DNA from: Barrientosiimonas humi
Lineage (GTDB): Bacteria; Actinomycetota; Actinomycetes; Actinomycetales; Dermatophilaceae
Reading direction: 5' to 3'
DNA length: 64,000 nt
Assembly (NCBI RefSeq): GCF_006716095.1
Contig: NZ_VFOK01000001.1
Coordinates: 1,209,375-1,273,374, forward strand
In this document: positions 63,387 to 64,000 of the stretch, piece by piece
Layout: each line of letters begins with the position of its first letter
How positions within the stretch are numbered: the stretch's first letter is position 1
Program-made: the position numbers and the translations under genes
The notes under the pieces: model-generated
Seen by the model: the letters and a program-made list of their open reading frames with translations, nothing else
Database searches by the model: none
What the model was told of the DNA's origin: nothing

Positions 63387-64000
63387 GCCAGAGCACCCGC
63401 GACGAGGTCGAGCGCGACGCCGACGACCGGGCCACCGACGCCGACGAGGCGACCGCCCCGCCCGACCGCATCGAGCGCTGGCGCGGCCGGCTCGACGAGC
63501 CGAGCGACGACGTCGCCGGCGACGAGGCGGCCCCGCGGCGCAGCGAGGCCAAGCGCCTGCTCGTCGACCTGCTGCGCCCCTACCGCAGGGTGCTCGCCCT
63601 GCTGATGGTGGTCGTCGTCCTCGAGAACGCCGCCCGGCTCTCGGTGCCCAAGCTGGTGCAGCTCGGCATCGACAACGGCGTGCCGCCGCTGCAGCGCAGC
63701 GACGACGCGGGCCCGCTGCTCACCGTCGTCGGCGTGCTGGTCGGGGCCGTCGTGGTCCAGGCCGTCACCCGGGTGATCTTCCTGCGCCAGTCCGGCCGCA
63801 TCGGCCAGGAGATCCTGCTCGAGGTGCGCCGCCGGCTGTTCAAGCACTTCCAGCGCCTCGACATCGGCTTCCATGACCGCTACACCTCCGGCCGGGTCGT
63901 GAGCCGGTCGACCAGCGACGTCGAGGCCATCCAGGAGATGACCGACAGCGGGTTCGACGGGCTGATCACCGCGGTGCTCACCATGGTCGGCACCGCCGTG
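63383..64000 (+). CDS. ABC exporter half-transporter, second of a pair (cut by the right edge)
   Basis: 206 codons are visible. A charged N-terminal ~65 residues (MSQSTRDEVERDADDRATDA) are followed by the permease: LLRPYRRVLALLMVVVVLEN, VLVGAVVVQAVTRVIFLRQS, VRRRLFKHFQRLDIGFHDRY, TSGRVVSRSTSDVEAIQEMT. ATG 63383 overlaps the partner's stop (ATGA), so the two are made together and probably dimerise. The ATPase domain lies outside the window. Confidence 0.88.
   Translation, partial: MSQSTRDEVERDADDRATDADEATAPPDRIERWRGRLDEPSDDVAGDEAAPRRSEAKRLLVDLLRPYRRVLALLMVVVVLENAARLSVPKLVQLGIDNGVPPLQRSDDAGPLLTVVGVLVGAVVVQAVTRVIFLRQSGRIGQEILLEVRRRLFKHFQRLDIGFHDRYTSGRVVSRSTSDVEAIQEMTDSGFDGLITAVLTMVGTAV

Noticed and set aside
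61202-64000. pafA (Pup ligase) expected after prcA
   Set aside because: The genes after prcA are ABC exporter subunits; no PafA motifs are present in the window.

Overview
The window is very GC-rich (by eye above 70 percent) and is almost certainly chromosome of an actinobacterium. Three independent gene sets say so: a complete 20S proteasome/pupylation set (mpa/ARC, dop, pup, prcB, prcA), mycothiol biosynthesis (mshC) with two mycothiol-dependent-isomerase-type proteins, and actinobacterial families of unknown function (DUF3090, DUF5703, a PI3/4-kinase-like protein, DUF3054). A Micrococcales lineage such as Intrasporangiaceae/Dermatophilaceae would fit, but that is inference. No rRNA, integrase, transposase, prophage or CRISPR array is visible; there is one tRNA (Leu, GAG).

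Layout. 1-9.8 kb: partial secreted lamin-tail nuclease, MFS exporter, separate LigD-type polymerase and ATP-dependent ligase genes (convergent), hydrolase, acyltransferase, RecQ-like helicase, glucose-dehydrogenase-like MDR enzyme. 9.8-22.5 kb: DinB polymerase, two MDR reductases, lipoprotein L,D-transpeptidase, tRNA-Leu, DUF4241-like protein, LigB ligase, Ser/Thr kinase, M20 peptidase, small DUF5703 and acidic-tail proteins, aldo/keto reductase. 22.5-27.1 kb: CorA, then phosphatase, DUF3090, PI3/4K-like protein and mshC. 27.1-37.6 kb: DUF222-HNH endonuclease with an SOS-like box, MDMPI-like protein, PAC2 protein, metH, HAD phosphatase, thiC with a TPP riboswitch. 37.9-39.9 kb: two secreted proteins sharing one C-terminal anchor module. 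40-45.7 kb: methylase, RecB-type nuclease, M50 protease, trmI and mpa. 45.8-57.5 kb: a block of transport, regulation and enzyme genes (MFS, GNAT, DUF3054, MFS fused to beta-sandwich domains, VOC, AraC, SRPBCC, MDMPI-like, SelO, Na+/H+ antiporter, esterase, zinc protease) separating mpa from dop-pup-prcB-prcA. 61.3 kb to the end: a two-subunit ABC exporter, the second gene cut by the window edge.

Two sequence-level patterns run through the window. First, at least eighteen genes have a TANNNT hexamer ending 6-8 bases before the start codon, the arrangement expected for leaderless transcripts. In five gene pairs the upstream gene's stop codon forms the first three bases of the downstream gene's -10 box. 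Second, a degenerate 27-bp imperfect palindrome, lower in GC than its surroundings and using rare codons (CTT, TTG, GTT, GCA, CAA), recurs inside unrelated coding sequences. It always sits in the same codon phase: eight clear sites and three weaker ones. This looks like an in-frame dispersed element and is my best candidate for something undescribed. A separate intergenic REP-like repeat (GGTCGAGTAG...GTATCGAGACC) occurs twice and each time touches a coding sequence.

How genes work together: Pup is deamidated by Dop, ligated to targets by PafA (not in the window), threaded by Mpa and degraded by PrcA/PrcB. MshC makes the mycothiol precursor used by MDMPI-type enzymes. MetH and ThiC mark cobalamin-dependent methionine and thiamine metabolism. 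Ligases, RecQ, DinB, the RecB-like nuclease and the HNH enzyme form a loose DNA-repair neighbourhood.
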